From NCBI GenBank assembly GCA_034004685.1, contig JAVEWG010000006.1, positions 1 through 64,000 on the forward strand: a stretch of 64,000 bases of DNA. The letters run 5' to 3'. The position numbers and the translations under genes were made by a program. The notes beneath the pieces were generated by a model. That model saw nothing but the letters and a program-made list of their open reading frames with translations, was not told where the DNA came from and did no database searches. This document shows, in pieces, positions 34,084 to 44,799 of this stretch (positions within the stretch are counted from its first letter, which is position 1; each line of letters starts with the position of its first letter). The stretch is from JAEUNX01 sp034004685. GTDB taxonomy: Bacteria > Pseudomonadota > Gammaproteobacteria > Burkholderiales > Rhodocyclaceae.

Positions 34084-34105
34084 TCCGCTGGAGCCGCCAA
34101 GGCTC

Positions 34106-35389
34106 TCAAAGCATGCCCATGGCCCGGGGCAAGGCCAGGGTCAGGGTCGGCCAGTAGGTCACCAGCACCAGGAACACCAGCATGGTGAGAAGCCACGGCC
34201 ATACCGCCACGGTCAGCTCGGTGATGCCCATCTTGGTGATCCCGGAGGCCACATACAGATTGAGCCCTACAGGCGGGTGGCACATCCCCACTTCCATGTT
34301 CACCACCATGATGATGCCGAAATGCACCGGGTCAATGCCCAGCTTCATGGCGATGGGAAACAGGATCGGCGCCAGGATCAGCACGATGGAGGAAGGCTCC
34401 ATGAAGTTGCCCGCCAGCAACAGCAGGATGTTGGCCATGATCAGGAAGCCGATCACCCCCACCCCGCTGCCGATCATCCAGTCCGCCATGGCCTGGGGAA
34501 TGTTCTCGTGGGTCATCAGGAAGGAGAACAGCACCGCGTTGGTGATGATGTAGAGCAGCATCGCGCTCATGTTGGCGGAGTTGAGCAGCACCTTGGGCAC
34601 GTCCTTGAGCCCCAGATCCTTATAGACGAACACCGCAACGATGAAGGCATACACCGCGCTCATGGCCGCCGCCTCGGTGGGGGTGAAGATGCCGGTGTAG
34701 ATCCCCCCCATCACCACCACGATCAGGAACAGGCCCCAGGCCGACTCCCGGAAGGACTTCAGGCGCTGAGGCCAACTGGCCTTGGGCTGACGCGGGTAGT
34801 CGAACTTGCGCGCCCGGTACCAGGTTGTGAAGCCCAGAAAGAAGGCCAGCAGCAAACCCGGCACCACCCCCGCCATGAAGAGCGCCCCCACCGAGGTGTT
34901 GGTGGACACCGAATACATCACCATCACGATGGAGGGCGGGATCAGGATGCCCAGGGCCCCGGAGGTGGTGATCACCCCTGCCCCGAAGCGGCCGGGGAAG
35001 CCCGCCCGCACCATGGCCGGCAGCAGGATCGAGCCGATGGCCACCACCGTGGCCGGGCTGGAGCCGGACACCGCCGCGAACAGGGCGCAGGCCACCACGC
35101 CCGCCAGGCCCAGGCCGCCATACCAATGGCCCACCATGCTGGAAGCGAAGTTGATCATCCGCCGGGCCACCCCGCCGTGGGTAAGGAAGTTACCCGCCAG
35201 GATGAAGAAGGGGATCGCCATGATCTCGAACTTCTCGATGCCGGTGAAAAGCTTGAGGGCCACCGACTCGACGGGCACGTGGGTCATGGTGAACAGGAAG
35301 GTCAGCACGGTGAGGCCCAGGGAGATGGAGATGGGCATCCCGGTGAGCATGAGGGCCAGCAGCAGGCCGAAGATGATGGCGGTGCTCAT
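34106..35389 (-). CDS. dctM: TRAP transporter large permease DctM
   Basis: The large membrane subunit of a TRAP transporter, which takes up organic acids with a sodium gradient. The 427 residues hold about twelve hydrophobic segments with the family's G-S-S-P-A-T-V-V-A-I-G and N-F-M-E-P-S-S-I-V-L-I-L motifs. Its start overlaps the dctQ stop (4 bp). The substrate is inferred to be a C4-dicarboxylate or similar acid from the adjacent receptor and regulators. Confidence 0.95.
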   Translation of the reverse strand: MSTAIIFGLLLALMLTGMPISISLGLTVLTFLFTMTHVPVESVALKLFTGIEKFEIMAIPFFILAGNFLTHGGVARRMINFASSMVGHWYGGLGLAGVVACALFAAVSGSSPATVVAIGSILLPAMVRAGFPGRFGAGVITTSGALGILIPPSIVMVMYSVSTNTSVGALFMAGVVPGLLLAFFLGFTTWYRARKFDYPRQPKASWPQRLKSFRESAWGLFLIVVVMGGIYTGIFTPTEAAAMSAVYAFIVAVFVYKDLGLKDVPKVLLNSANMSAMLLYIITNAVLFSFLMTHENIPQAMADWMIGSGVGVIGFLIMANILLLLAGNFMEPSSIVLILAPILFPIAMKLGIDPVHFGIIMVVNMEVGMCHPPVGLNLYVASGITKMGITELTVAVWPWLLTMLVFLVLVTYWPTLTLALPRAMGML

Positions 35390-36078
35390 TTGCGGCCTCC
35401 CTTGTCGTCCTCGCCCAGGGGCTTGTGCTTGATGTCATGGGGATGGAGGTTGTCATCCATCCCGTAGGGGTTCACATCCACCGGGATGGTCTCCGCCTCG
35501 ATGCCCTCCACATGACCGTGGTCGTGGTGGGGCAGCTCGCCGGTGCGCCAGAAGGCCAGGGCCACCTGCAGGAAGCGGAAGCACATCAGCCCGGACCCCA
35601 GGGGAATGGCCGAATACACCATCCAGGTGGGCCACTCCAGATCAGGCGTGGTGGGCCCCTCGTAGAGATCCCCCAGGGCGATCCCCAGCCAGGAATAGAA
35701 CTGGTAGTGGGCGCCGTTCTCCCACACGAAGGTGGCCCCCAGGGTGGCCACGATACCGGTAAACAAAGCGCCGGCCAGCAGGCCGAAAAGCACGAACTTG
35801 GCCCGCCAGGCCGCGTCGAGCCGGTTGATCAGCACATCCACCCCCACGTGGATGCCGGTGCGCACCCCGTAGGCAGCCCCGAACTTGGCCATCCACACGA
35901 ACATGATGATGGTCAGCTCCTGGGCCCAGGAAACGTTGAGGGACAACAGCCAGTCCTGCAGGCCGGGGATGCTCCAGCCGGAGGCAAAGCGATGGACCAC
36001 CGCGACAAAGATGATCACCGTCGCCGCCCCCATCAGGAAGGTGATGATCCACTCCTCCAGACGGTCGAGAATCTTCAT
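35386..36078 (-). CDS. dctQ: TRAP transporter small permease DctQ
   Basis: The small four-helix membrane subunit of the TRAP transporter. The protein is 230 residues, with the conserved W-A-Q-E-L-T-I-I-M-F-V-W segment and G-I-H-V-G-V-D near the middle. The last 50 residues form a His/Asp-rich cytosolic tail (H-H-D-H-G-H) that is longer than usual and might bind metal. It overlaps dctM. Confidence 0.93.
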   Translation of the reverse strand: MKILDRLEEWIITFLMGAATVIIFVAVVHRFASGWSIPGLQDWLLSLNVSWAQELTIIMFVWMAKFGAAYGVRTGIHVGVDVLINRLDAAWRAKFVLFGLLAGALFTGIVATLGATFVWENGAHYQFYSWLGIALGDLYEGPTTPDLEWPTWMVYSAIPLGSGLMCFRFLQVALAFWRTGELPHHDHGHVEGIEAETIPVDVNPYGMDDNLHPHDIKHKPLGEDDKGGRK

Positions 36079-36201
36079 GACAACACTCCAGAAAAAAGCC
36101 CGCCTCCGGCAGAACCGGTGGCAACGCCATCCATTCGCCGGCCTGCGGGCAGATCGGGGCCCGGGGTCTCCCGGGCACGCCCACGACGCACCACGGAGTG
36201 A

Positions 36202-37206
36202 TTACAGCTTGGCGGGGTCGAAGCCGGTCTCCTTGTAGATCCCCTGGAGAATGTCTGCGCCGAAGCGCGACTCCATCTTCTTGTGCACCGGCAGCAGGGC
36301 CTTCTTGAAAGCCATCCGCTCGGCTTCGGTCAGGACCTTGATCTGGGTCCTGCCGGAAGCCTTCACCGCTGCCAGGGCCTTGTCGTTCTCTTCCTTGGCG
36401 ATCTTGTTGGCCACATCGGTGGCTTCCTTGGTGGCCTGCTCCAGCTGACCCCGGATATCAGCGGGCAAGCCATCCCAGAACTTCTTGTTCACGATCACCG
36501 CATAACCCAGGTAGCCGTGTTCGGTGAGGGCCAGGTACTTCTGCACCTCATGCATCTTCTGGGTGTAGAGGTTGGAGATGGGGTTCTCGGTGCCATCCAC
36601 CACCCCGGTCTGGAGGGCCTGATAGACCTCGGAGAAAGCCATGGATTGGGGCAGCGCCCCCAGGGTCCGCATCTGCTCCTCCAGCACTTTGGAGGACTGG
36701 ATGCGCATCTTCCTGCCCTTTAGATCCTCGGGGGTGTTGATCGGGGTGTTGGCGGAGAAGGACTTGAAACCGTTGTCCCAGTAGGCCAGCCCACGGATGC
36801 CCTTGGGCTCCAGCTTGGCCAGCAGCTGGGCCCCCACCGGGCCCTGGGTCACCTTGTGGAGTTCGGCGTAGCTGTCGAAGATGTAGGGCAGATCGAAAAC
36901 CTCGAACTCCCTCACCCCCAGGGGGCCGAACTTGGCCAGGGACGGAGCCAGCATCTGGACCGCCCCCAGCTGCAGGGCCTCCATCTCCTCCTTGTCTTTG
37001 TAGAGGGTGCTGTTGGGGTACACCTCCACTTTGACCGCCCCCTTGGTCAGCTCCCCGGCCCGCTTGGCGAAGAAGTCCGCCGCCTTGCCCTTTGGGGTGT
37101 CATTGGCCACCACATGGCTGAACTTGATGACCAGGGGCTCGGCCGCCCAACTCGCCGTCGTCAGGCCCATGGCCGCCAGGCCGATCAAAAGCGCTCGAAG
37201 TTTCAT
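36202..37206 (-). CDS. dctP: TRAP transporter solute-binding protein DctP
   Basis: The periplasmic receptor of the TRAP system. The 334-residue protein has a signal peptide ending A-S-W-A-A-E and a DctP-family fold with F-S-H-V-V-A-N-D-T-P-K-G. The G-R-K-M-R-I-Q-S-S region carries the conserved arginine that binds the ligand carboxylate. A GGAGGAGAAAACC site fixes the ATG at 37206; the frame stays open far upstream but that part overlaps the divergent kinase. A 123-bp gap with a GC-rich hairpin separates it from dctQ. Confidence 0.95.
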   Translation of the reverse strand: MKLRALLIGLAAMGLTTASWAAEPLVIKFSHVVANDTPKGKAADFFAKRAGELTKGAVKVEVYPNSTLYKDKEEMEALQLGAVQMLAPSLAKFGPLGVREFEVFDLPYIFDSYAELHKVTQGPVGAQLLAKLEPKGIRGLAYWDNGFKSFSANTPINTPEDLKGRKMRIQSSKVLEEQMRTLGALPQSMAFSEVYQALQTGVVDGTENPISNLYTQKMHEVQKYLALTEHGYLGYAVIVNKKFWDGLPADIRGQLEQATKEATDVANKIAKEENDKALAAVKASGRTQIKVLTEAERMAFKKALLPVHKKMESRFGADILQGIYKETGFDPAKL

Positions 37207-37241
37207 GGTTTTCTCCTCCAAGGATCTTGGTCTGTGGATTA

Positions 37242-37295
37242 CGATCGGGTCCGCTTGTCCGAAATGTTTCGGCGGATCCCGCAAGCGCCCGATCG
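37242..37295. promoter_or_regulatory. Dyad-symmetric region between dctP and its sensor kinase
   Basis: Two nested inverted repeats: CGATCGGG at 37242-37249 with CCCGATCG at 37288-37295, and inside them CCGAAA-TG-TTTCGG at 37259-37272. The position between the divergent dctP operon and the kinase-regulator pair makes it a good candidate operator for the response regulator. This is inference from symmetry only. Confidence 0.45.
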
Positions 37296-37359
37296 CCGCG
37301 AGCGTGTTGAAAAGTCTCGCCGACCCGCCCCCCCAGCACCATTGTGGAGTTCCGCATCC

Positions 37360-39336
37360 GTGATAACCGCAACGGACCGCCCCTTCCCCGCCCCCCAGAA
37401 CTGGTACTGGCGACTGCCCTACCTGACCATTCCCCTGTTCCTGATCCTCATCGCCACCCTGGTCTGGCTGACCCGCAACTACGACCGGGAAGAGCAGCGC
37501 AACGCCCTGTTGAGCGACGTGTTGTGGATGGAGCAGAACCTGCGCTTTCACCTGGAGCGCAACGAGGGCCAGCTCCAGCAACTGGCCGAAGAGTTGCTGT
37601 CGAGCCCGACGGCCCCCTCCCCCCAGAGCGACGTCCGGCTGCGCCAGCTCCTGGCGCCCGACAGTGCCTTGGTGCGGATCTTCTGGGTAGATACCGGGGG
37701 GCGGGTAACAGGCACCTATCCCCCGCCCGGGGAATCCGACGCCCGGGGGATTGCCCCGCCCTCGGCCCCGGCGCAAGACCTCCTGCGGATCGCCCAGAGC
37801 GTCGGGCGCCCCACCTATGGCCCGACCTACCCAGCCAAGGGGGGCGATACCCATTTCCAGGTCCATGTCCCCTACTTCGCCGACGGGGCCTATCGGGGCG
37901 CGGTGGTGGGCATCTATTCCCTGGGGGAACTCCTCTCCCGGGAAATCCCCTGGTGGTTCTCGGAGCGCTACCGGGTGGCGGCGGTGGGCCAGGACGGCGT
38001 CGAGCTGGCCTCCAAAACCAAGGTCGCCCCCCTGGCCAGCAACCTGACCTACGCCATTCCCTTCGAGCCCCCGGGCCATGGCACGGACCTCACCATCACC
38101 GCCTACAAGGGCGAGACCCGCTGGATTCCCCTGCTGCTCACCGCATCCATCGTGCTGTTGGCGGGCGCCATCGTCTGGAGCCTGCTGCGGATGCGGCGCC
38201 ACGTGATCCGCCGGCTGGCCGCGGAACAGGCCCTGCGGGGAGCCATGGCCTTCCGCAAGGCCATGGAGGACTCGCTGCTCACCGGCCTGCGGGCGCGGGA
38301 TCTGGCAGGCCGGATCACCTACGTGAACCCGGCGTTCTGCAAGATGGTGGGCTACTCCGCCGACGAACTGATCGGCCAGGCGCCGCCCATGCCCTACTGG
38401 GACCCGGAGGATCCGCCCGACCTGGGGGAGCGCCAGGCCCAGAGCCTGGCCGGCACCGCCCGGGTCACCGGGGTCGAACGCCGCCTGATCCGCAAGAACG
38501 GGGAACCCTTCGACGTGCTGATTTTCGACGCCCCCCTGATCGACGCCGAGGGCTGCCAGACCGGCTGGATGGGTTCGGTGCTGGACATCACCGAACAAAA
38601 ACGGATGCGCGACCTGGCCCGCCAGCAGGAAGATCGCCTGCAGGCCACCGCCCGGCTGGTCACCATGGGGGAGATGGCCTCCACCCTGGCCCATGAGCTC
38701 AACCAGCCCCTGGCCGCCATCTCCAGCTACAGCTCGGGCTGCCTCAACCGGCTGGAAAGCGAGAATCTGGACCCGGGCGAACTCCGCAGCATCCTGGTCA
38801 AGCTGGGCAAGCAAGCCCAGCGCGCCGGCCAGATCATCAAGCGGGTCCATGATTTTGTCCGGCGCAGCGAACCCAAGCGCGAGAAGCTGGACATCACCGG
38901 CGTGGTCCAGGAAGCCATCGCCCTCCTGGAGCCCGACATCCGCAAACGCCAGGCTCACCTGGAAAGCCGGCTCGCCACCAACCTGCCGGCGGTGGAAGCC
39001 GATCCGGTGATGGTGGAGCAGGTAGCGGTCAACCTGATCCGCAACGGCATGGACGCCATGGAAGCCACCCCCGTCCGGGAACGCCATTTGTGGGTCCGTA
39101 CCCGGGCCGAGGACAACCAGGTGCTCATCCAGGTGGCCGACCGGGGCAGCGGCATCCCTCCCGAAATGGCCCTGCGTCTCTTTGAACCCTTCTACACCAC
39201 CAAAGCCGAGGGCATGGGCATGGGCCTCAACATCTGCCGCTCCATCGCCGAACTCCACCAGGGCAAGCTCAGCTTCGAGCCCAATCCAGGCGGTGGTACG
39301 ATTTTCACGTTCTCTCTGCCCATCGCCCGACCATGA
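37360..39336 (+). CDS. Membrane sensor histidine kinase (DctS-like)
   Basis: A 658-residue kinase with two membrane helices (about 12-32 and 260-280) around a periplasmic sensor domain of about 225 residues. A PAS domain (about 300-410, Y-V-N-P-A-F-C-K-M-V-G-Y-S) and a HisKA/HATPase core follow. The phospho-accepting histidine is His445 in L-A-H-E-L-N-Q-P-L, and G1 is D-R-G-S-G-I-P-P. The GTG start at 37360 follows GGAG by 10 bases. It is divergent from dctP and overlaps the regulator gene, so sensing of the TRAP substrate is likely. Confidence 0.9.
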   Translation: MITATDRPFPAPQNWYWRLPYLTIPLFLILIATLVWLTRNYDREEQRNALLSDVLWMEQNLRFHLERNEGQLQQLAEELLSSPTAPSPQSDVRLRQLLAPDSALVRIFWVDTGGRVTGTYPPPGESDARGIAPPSAPAQDLLRIAQSVGRPTYGPTYPAKGGDTHFQVHVPYFADGAYRGAVVGIYSLGELLSREIPWWFSERYRVAAVGQDGVELASKTKVAPLASNLTYAIPFEPPGHGTDLTITAYKGETRWIPLLLTASIVLLAGAIVWSLLRMRRHVIRRLAAEQALRGAMAFRKAMEDSLLTGLRARDLAGRITYVNPAFCKMVGYSADELIGQAPPMPYWDPEDPPDLGERQAQSLAGTARVTGVERRLIRKNGEPFDVLIFDAPLIDAEGCQTGWMGSVLDITEQKRMRDLARQQEDRLQATARLVTMGEMASTLAHELNQPLAAISSYSSGCLNRLESENLDPGELRSILVKLGKQAQRAGQIIKRVHDFVRRSEPKREKLDITGVVQEAIALLEPDIRKRQAHLESRLATNLPAVEADPVMVEQVAVNLIRNGMDAMEATPVRERHLWVRTRAEDNQVLIQVADRGSGIPPEMALRLFEPFYTTKAEGMGMGLNICRSIAELHQGKLSFEPNPGGGTIFTFSLPIARP

Positions 39337-39947
39337 GCCCATCCCCTGCCCCCCTCGCCCACATCGTGGATGACGACGAGGCGATCCGCGACGCCCTGGA
39401 ATGGTTGTTCAAGACCCGAGGCGTGGCTTGCGCCGGCTGGCCCTCGGCCGAGGCTTTCCTGGCAGCCTGGCAGCCGGACTGGCGCGGCTGCGTGGTGCTG
39501 GATATCCGCATGGCGGGCATGAGCGGGCTGGCGTGCTTCGCCGCCCTCAAGAGCCGGGAATCCACCCTGCCGGTGATCTTCATCACCGGCCACGGAGACG
39601 TGCCCATGGCGGTGGGCGCCCTCAAGGCGGGGGCCTTCGACTTCATCGAAAAGCCCTTTGACGACAATGCCCTGGTGGACGTTGTGATCCATGCCCTGGA
39701 TGCCGACGCCCAGCGCCAGCAAGCGGCCGCCACCCGGGATTCGGTGGCCACCCGGCTGGGCCAGCTCACCCCCCGGGAGCGGGAGGTGATGGAGTTGATC
39801 CTGGCGGGCAAATTCAACAAGGTAATCGCCGACACCCTCAATATCTCCATGCGCACCGTGGAGGTGCACCGGGCCCGGGTCTTTGACAAGATGGGGGTGC
39901 GCTCGGCGGTGGAACTGGCCCAGATCCTCACCACCGCCCAGCGCTAG
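39333..39947 (+). CDS. FixJ/NarL-type response regulator (DctR-like)
   Basis: A 204-residue regulator with a receiver domain (acidic D-D-D at 13-15, phospho-acceptor Asp57 in V-V-L-D-I-R-M, Lys in I-E-K-P-F) and a LuxR-type helix-turn-helix (L-T-P-R-E-R-E-V-M to R-T-V-E-V-H-R). The start overlaps the kinase stop (ATGA). DctS-DctR pairs in Rhodobacter control dctPQM, and the gene order here fits that scheme. Confidence 0.92.
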   Translation: MSPSPAPLAHIVDDDEAIRDALEWLFKTRGVACAGWPSAEAFLAAWQPDWRGCVVLDIRMAGMSGLACFAALKSRESTLPVIFITGHGDVPMAVGALKAGAFDFIEKPFDDNALVDVVIHALDADAQRQQAAATRDSVATRLGQLTPREREVMELILAGKFNKVIADTLNISMRTVEVHRARVFDKMGVRSAVELAQILTTAQR

Positions 39948-39976
39948 TCGTGGGCGTCTGAAATAGTGGAAGCCTT

Positions 39977-40013
39977 CGTAGGGCGGCCTTCGTAGGGCGG
40001 GCTTCAGCCCGCC
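39977..40013. repeat. Dispersed GTAGGGCGGG repeat, partial plus full unit
   Basis: A partial unit (CGTAGGGCGGCCTT) is followed directly by a complete CGTAGGGCGGG...CCCGCC unit at 39991-40013. It lies between the response regulator and tilS, which converge. The rest of this 164-bp gap shows nothing else. Confidence 0.65.
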
Positions 40014-41438
40014 TTGGCAGACTGACGCTCTACGAGAGTGTCGTCATTTGGCAGGCACCGCGCTAGTGCCGGCCTCGACGCCCGGTGTTCCGCCAGGGCG
40101 GACAAGGCGAGTCAGCGCCGTTCCCAGCGGGGCACGATGCCCGCGTCCCCGGGGAGGCAGGCAAAGCCGGCGGCGATACCCAGGCCCGCCACCCAGACTG
40201 CTTCGCTCCCCACCGCCAGGACCGGCAGAATGTCCCGTTGCCAGGGGGGCACCCCGGCCTCCTGGCACAGATTCTTGAAGCTGCGCATCGGGCCGTTGCG
40301 GTGGGGGCGCAAGCCCATGCCCGGCCAGCGGCTGACCAGACGACAGACCGCCCTGCCCAGGGCAGCATGGGACAAGCCCGCCCCCTCCGCCGGCTCCAGG
40401 ACCACCCGGCCCCGACCCCAGGGCAACACTACCGCCCCCGCCAACGGCCACGCCACCGGCTGGGGCGCCGGGGCCCCGGCTTCCACGGGCTCCAGCCACA
40501 CCGTTTCCCGAAACAGGCACAAGGCCAATTCCCCCAGGGGTAAATGCAACCCCACGCCCCCGGCCACCTCCCGAACCTGGCGCAGGGCCTCCGCCAGCCT
40601 TGCCGACTCGGGGGTGGCACCCCCCAGGGCCCGCATCCGCCAGCGCACCAGATTAGCCTGACGGGCAGGGGACAGGGCCAGGAACACCCCCCGTCCCCAG
40701 AATTCGCCGCCACAACCGGCCCCATCCAGGGCCGCCAGCTCGTCCAGGAGATCGCTCGCCTCCTGGAAATGCCCCGCCGCCCGGGCCAGGGCCATCCCCG
40801 CGCCGGGCCGTTCCCCCTCGAGCAGGGGCAAGACCTGGTGGCGCAGGTGATTGCGGGCGAACCGGGTGTCGGCGTTGCTTTCGTCCTCCACCCAGGCCAG
40901 GCCGGCGCCCCGAGCCCAGGCCTCGATGGCCCCGCGGCGCACCTGGAGCAAGGGCCGCAGCCGGGGCAGGCCCGTCAGCGGACGCTCCAGTTGCCGCATC
41001 CCCCCGGCGCCCCGCAGGCCTGTGCCCCGGATCAGGCGGAACAGGAGAGTTTCAGCCTGGTCGTCCAGATGGTGGCCCAGGGCCAGCCAGTCGGCGCCCG
41101 GCCCTTCCAGGGCCGCCAGGCGCACCCGGCGGGCCGCCGCCTCCAGGCCTTGAGGATCATCCCGATCCACCGTCACCCGCCAGCCCTCGAAGGGCACCCC
41201 CAGGGCGGCACACTGGTCGGCGCAAAAGGCCAGCCAGCGGTCCGCCTGGGGACTCAGGCCATGGTGAACGTGACGGGCGGAAAGCTGGAAATCGAAGCGG
41301 GGCGCAAACCGGTGGAGCAGATGCAACAGGGCCACCGAATCCACCCCACCGCTCAGGGCAAGCCGGATCCTTGCGCCGGGGGCCAGCCCCGCCGCCGCCA
41401 GTGCGGCCGCAACGGCCGCCGGCAGGGCCTGGGCGGGA

Positions 41439-42407
<969 letters not shown>

Positions 42408-42464
42408 GGAGGCCTGCTCCCAAATTCACGAAATGGCGCGCATTGTACACCGTCGGTCGGAAAC

Positions 42465-42494
42465 GGAACGGGCGCCCCAAGGGACGCCCGTTCC
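42465..42494 (-). terminator. Terminator-like hairpin after the BI-1 family gene
   Basis: GGAACGGGCG, a 10-base loop and CGCCCGTTCC, followed leftward by GTTTCC. It lies 23 bp past the stop of the 42518-43186 gene and before accA. The T tract is short. Confidence 0.6.
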
Positions 42495-42517
42495 GGGATG
42501 GATGACGGAAGGCTCGA

Positions 42518-43186
42518 TCAGTCGTCGCCGCCCATCACTCCCAGCAGTTGCAACAAGCTGGTGAAGAGATTGTAGATGGTCACGTACAGGCTCACCGTGG
42601 CCATGATGTAGTTGGTCTCGCCGCCATGGATGATGTTGCTGGTCTCGAACAGGATCAGCCCGGACATCAGCAGCACGAACATGGCCGACACCGCCAGGGA
42701 CAAACCCGGCATCTGGAAGAACACCGCCCCCAGGCCCGCCAGGAAAGCCACCAGGATGCCCACCATCAGGAAGCCCCCCATGAAGGAGAAATCCTTGCGG
42801 GTGGTCAGCACGTAGCCCGACAGGGCCAGGAAGATGGCCGCCGTGCCGCCCATGGCCATCATCACCACCTGACCGCCATTGGGCAGGGACAGGTAATGGG
42901 ACAGGATGGGGCCCAGGGTATAGCCCATGAAGCCGGTCAGGGCGAAGACGCAGAGAATCCCCGAGCTGCTGTTGCGGAACCTGGTGGTGAGGAAGAGCAG
43001 GCCAAAATAGCCCACCAGGGTCAGGACCATCCCGGGATGGGGCAGCCCCAGGGCCATGGAAGCCCCCGCCGTCACCGCGGAGAATGCCAGGGTCAGGGAC
43101 AGCAGCAGATAAGTGTTGCGAAGAACCCGGTTGGTAGACAGCGCCGAGGTGCCGGCGTGGGTCATGGTGAGGGTACGGGTGTCCAT
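42518..43186 (-). CDS. Bax inhibitor-1/YccA family membrane protein
   Basis: A 222-residue protein with seven hydrophobic segments, beginning with a polar head and V-L-R-N-T-Y-L-L-L-S-L-T-L, which is the BI-1/YccA signature. In E. coli, YccA modulates FtsH activity; FtsH partners HflKC are also encoded in this window. The acidic C-terminus (G-G-D-D) fits the family. It has its own terminator-like hairpin. Confidence 0.93.
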   Translation of the reverse strand: MDTRTLTMTHAGTSALSTNRVLRNTYLLLSLTLAFSAVTAGASMALGLPHPGMVLTLVGYFGLLFLTTRFRNSSSGILCVFALTGFMGYTLGPILSHYLSLPNGGQVVMMAMGGTAAIFLALSGYVLTTRKDFSFMGGFLMVGILVAFLAGLGAVFFQMPGLSLAVSAMFVLLMSGLILFETSNIIHGGETNYIMATVSLYVTIYNLFTSLLQLLGVMGGDD

Positions 43187-43236
43187 TATCAGTCGTGCCT
43201 CCTAGAGAAACTTCAGATTTGCAAAAATGAGAGTCA

Positions 43237-43578
43237 TTATGCCGGCAGGAGTTCCATATCCATCCTGCGGTGATCCGGCCGGCGGCGCTCCAGCCGGCGC
43301 ACCAGGGCCAGCATGACCCGCCCGGCAGCCCGATCGAAGGCGCCCAGGGCGTCGGCCTCCCGCTCCCGCAGGATGATATCCGAACCACCCTTGACCCGAA
43401 GCAGCAGGGTACACAGCTTATCCGCCCCGCCCTTCGGGCCATTCACGTCCCGCAGCACGACCCGCGCCCACTGGACGTGATCCCGAAAGCGCCCCAGGGC
43501 CACGCCAAGCCGGCGCTGAACGTGATGCCGCAGACGTTCGTCCGGGGTCAGGCCATCGCAATGCAGTTCAATCTTCAT
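43237..43578 (-). CDS. HPF/RaiA-like ribosome-associated protein
   Basis: A 113-residue protein with the beta-alpha-beta-beta-beta-alpha pattern of short hibernation-promoting factors: K-I-E-L-H-C-D-G, then R-V-V-L-R-D-V-N-G-P-K-G-G and A-D-A-L-G-A-F-D-R-A. The C-terminus is Arg-rich. The ATG at 43578 is set by AAGGAG five bases upstream; a GTG two codons earlier is less likely. It is divergent from the prepilin pair. The family call is moderate because the sequence is diverged from classic HPF. Confidence 0.7.
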   Translation of the reverse strand: MKIELHCDGLTPDERLRHHVQRRLGVALGRFRDHVQWARVVLRDVNGPKGGADKLCTLLLRVKGGSDIILREREADALGAFDRAAGRVMLALVRRLERRRPDHRRMDMELLPA

Positions 43579-43779
43579 GGTCACTCCTTGGTTGAAGCAG
43601 CCCCTATCCTAGCGGGCCAAAGACTTCTACAAAACATCACCAAAATGAATATTTGGTACCGTTTTATCGAAGTTAGACCACCCAACGCCCTGGCTTCCCA
43701 GGGTGGGAGCAAGACCGCCTTCGAGTATCATGGCCCAGCCCGGGTCGAACGCGGCCCACCCCATCTTGCGAGGAGAACC

Positions 43780-44799
43780 ATGCCCCTTCCGCGCCCGTCG
43801 CGAGGCTTCAGCCTGGTGGAGCTAGCCATCGTGCTGGTACTCCTCACCGTCCTGCTGGGCCTGGGCCTGGGGGCCCTCAACGCCCGCCAGCAATCCAGCG
43901 CCACCGCCCTCACCAAGCAGCGCCAGGCCGTCCTGCGGGATGCTCTGATCGCCTATCTGGGGGGCAACCGGCGACTACCCTGCGCCGACGATGACGCGGT
44001 GACTGGCATCAACGGCGACGAAAATTGTGGTGCCACCTTCGGCGTGGTGCCTTGGCGCACCCTCGGCCTGAGCCGGGAAAATGCCGAGGACGGCTGGGGC
44101 AACCTGATGAGCTATGCCGTGTTCGCCCAGGCGACCCCCTCCTGCCCCGGCCCGGGGATCGACTGGAAGAATGCCGACTGCTTCGGCGAAGGCAAGTCCG
44201 GCGGCATCACCCTCAACGACGGCACGGCGGTGGCCCCCGTTGCCCTGGCCAGCGGGGTGATCGCCGTGATCGTTTCCCATGGCCCCAACGGCCTGGGAGC
44301 CTGGACCACCGGCGGCAGCCGCAACGCCACCCCGTTGGGCTGCGAGGAAGCCCACAACAGCCAGGCCACGGCCTGCACCGTGACCGCCCACACCTATTTC
44401 CGGGGCGAACGGCCCGAGGTGGACGATGTGGTGGCCTACATCCCGGCCGCCGAAGCCCTGGCCACCCTGGCCCGCCAGGGCAGCCAGAAGAACGCGGCGG
44501 CGAAAATGTCCGAAGATATGCAACAAGCCATCGACGAGGTCGTGGGGACAATCGCAACCACCGGATGCACCATTGGCAGCGCCACTATCACCTTGCCCGT
44601 GGCAAATGACCCCTGGGGCAACCCTTACACGCCAATCCCGACAACGTACAACAGCGCCTCTGCTACCGTGTTCAGCATCGCCTCAGCCGGCTGCACGGAC
44701 AACGCATGCACCCCAAAGGTGGCAAGCGCCATCCGCGCCCTCGCCAAGACCGAACTCAACGCTTATCTGGTCAAGGCTGGCCTGGCCCCATGCCCATGA
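43780..44799 (+). CDS. Prepilin-like protein with N-terminal methylation motif
   Basis: A 339-residue protein with a type IV prepilin leader: R-G|F-S-L-V-E-L-A-I-V-L, cleavage after Gly9 and the conserved Glu at mature position 5. One hydrophobic helix follows, then a large domain with eight or more cysteines and a C-terminal region carrying repeated Ala/Thr segments. Much larger than a major pilin, it resembles minor pilins or T2SS pseudopilins of unknown role. A GAGGAG site precedes the ATG at 43780, and the next gene overlaps its end. Confidence 0.82.
   Translation: MPLPRPSRGFSLVELAIVLVLLTVLLGLGLGALNARQQSSATALTKQRQAVLRDALIAYLGGNRRLPCADDDAVTGINGDENCGATFGVVPWRTLGLSRENAEDGWGNLMSYAVFAQATPSCPGPGIDWKNADCFGEGKSGGITLNDGTAVAPVALASGVIAVIVSHGPNGLGAWTTGGSRNATPLGCEEAHNSQATACTVTAHTYFRGERPEVDDVVAYIPAAEALATLARQGSQKNAAAKMSEDMQQAIDEVVGTIATTGCTIGSATITLPVANDPWGNPYTPIPTTYNSASATVFSIASAGCTDNACTPKVASAIRALAKTELNAYLVKAGLAPCP

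Noticed and set aside
36079..36201. Terminator between dctP and dctQ
   Set aside because: A GCCCGGG/CCCGGGC hairpin exists but has no T tract, so it is not called a terminator; partial attenuation is possible.
37207..39342. Very long upstream extension of the dctP frame
   Set aside because: It lies antisense to the sensor kinase, which has clear family motifs; the signal peptide and ribosome site place the dctP start at 37206.
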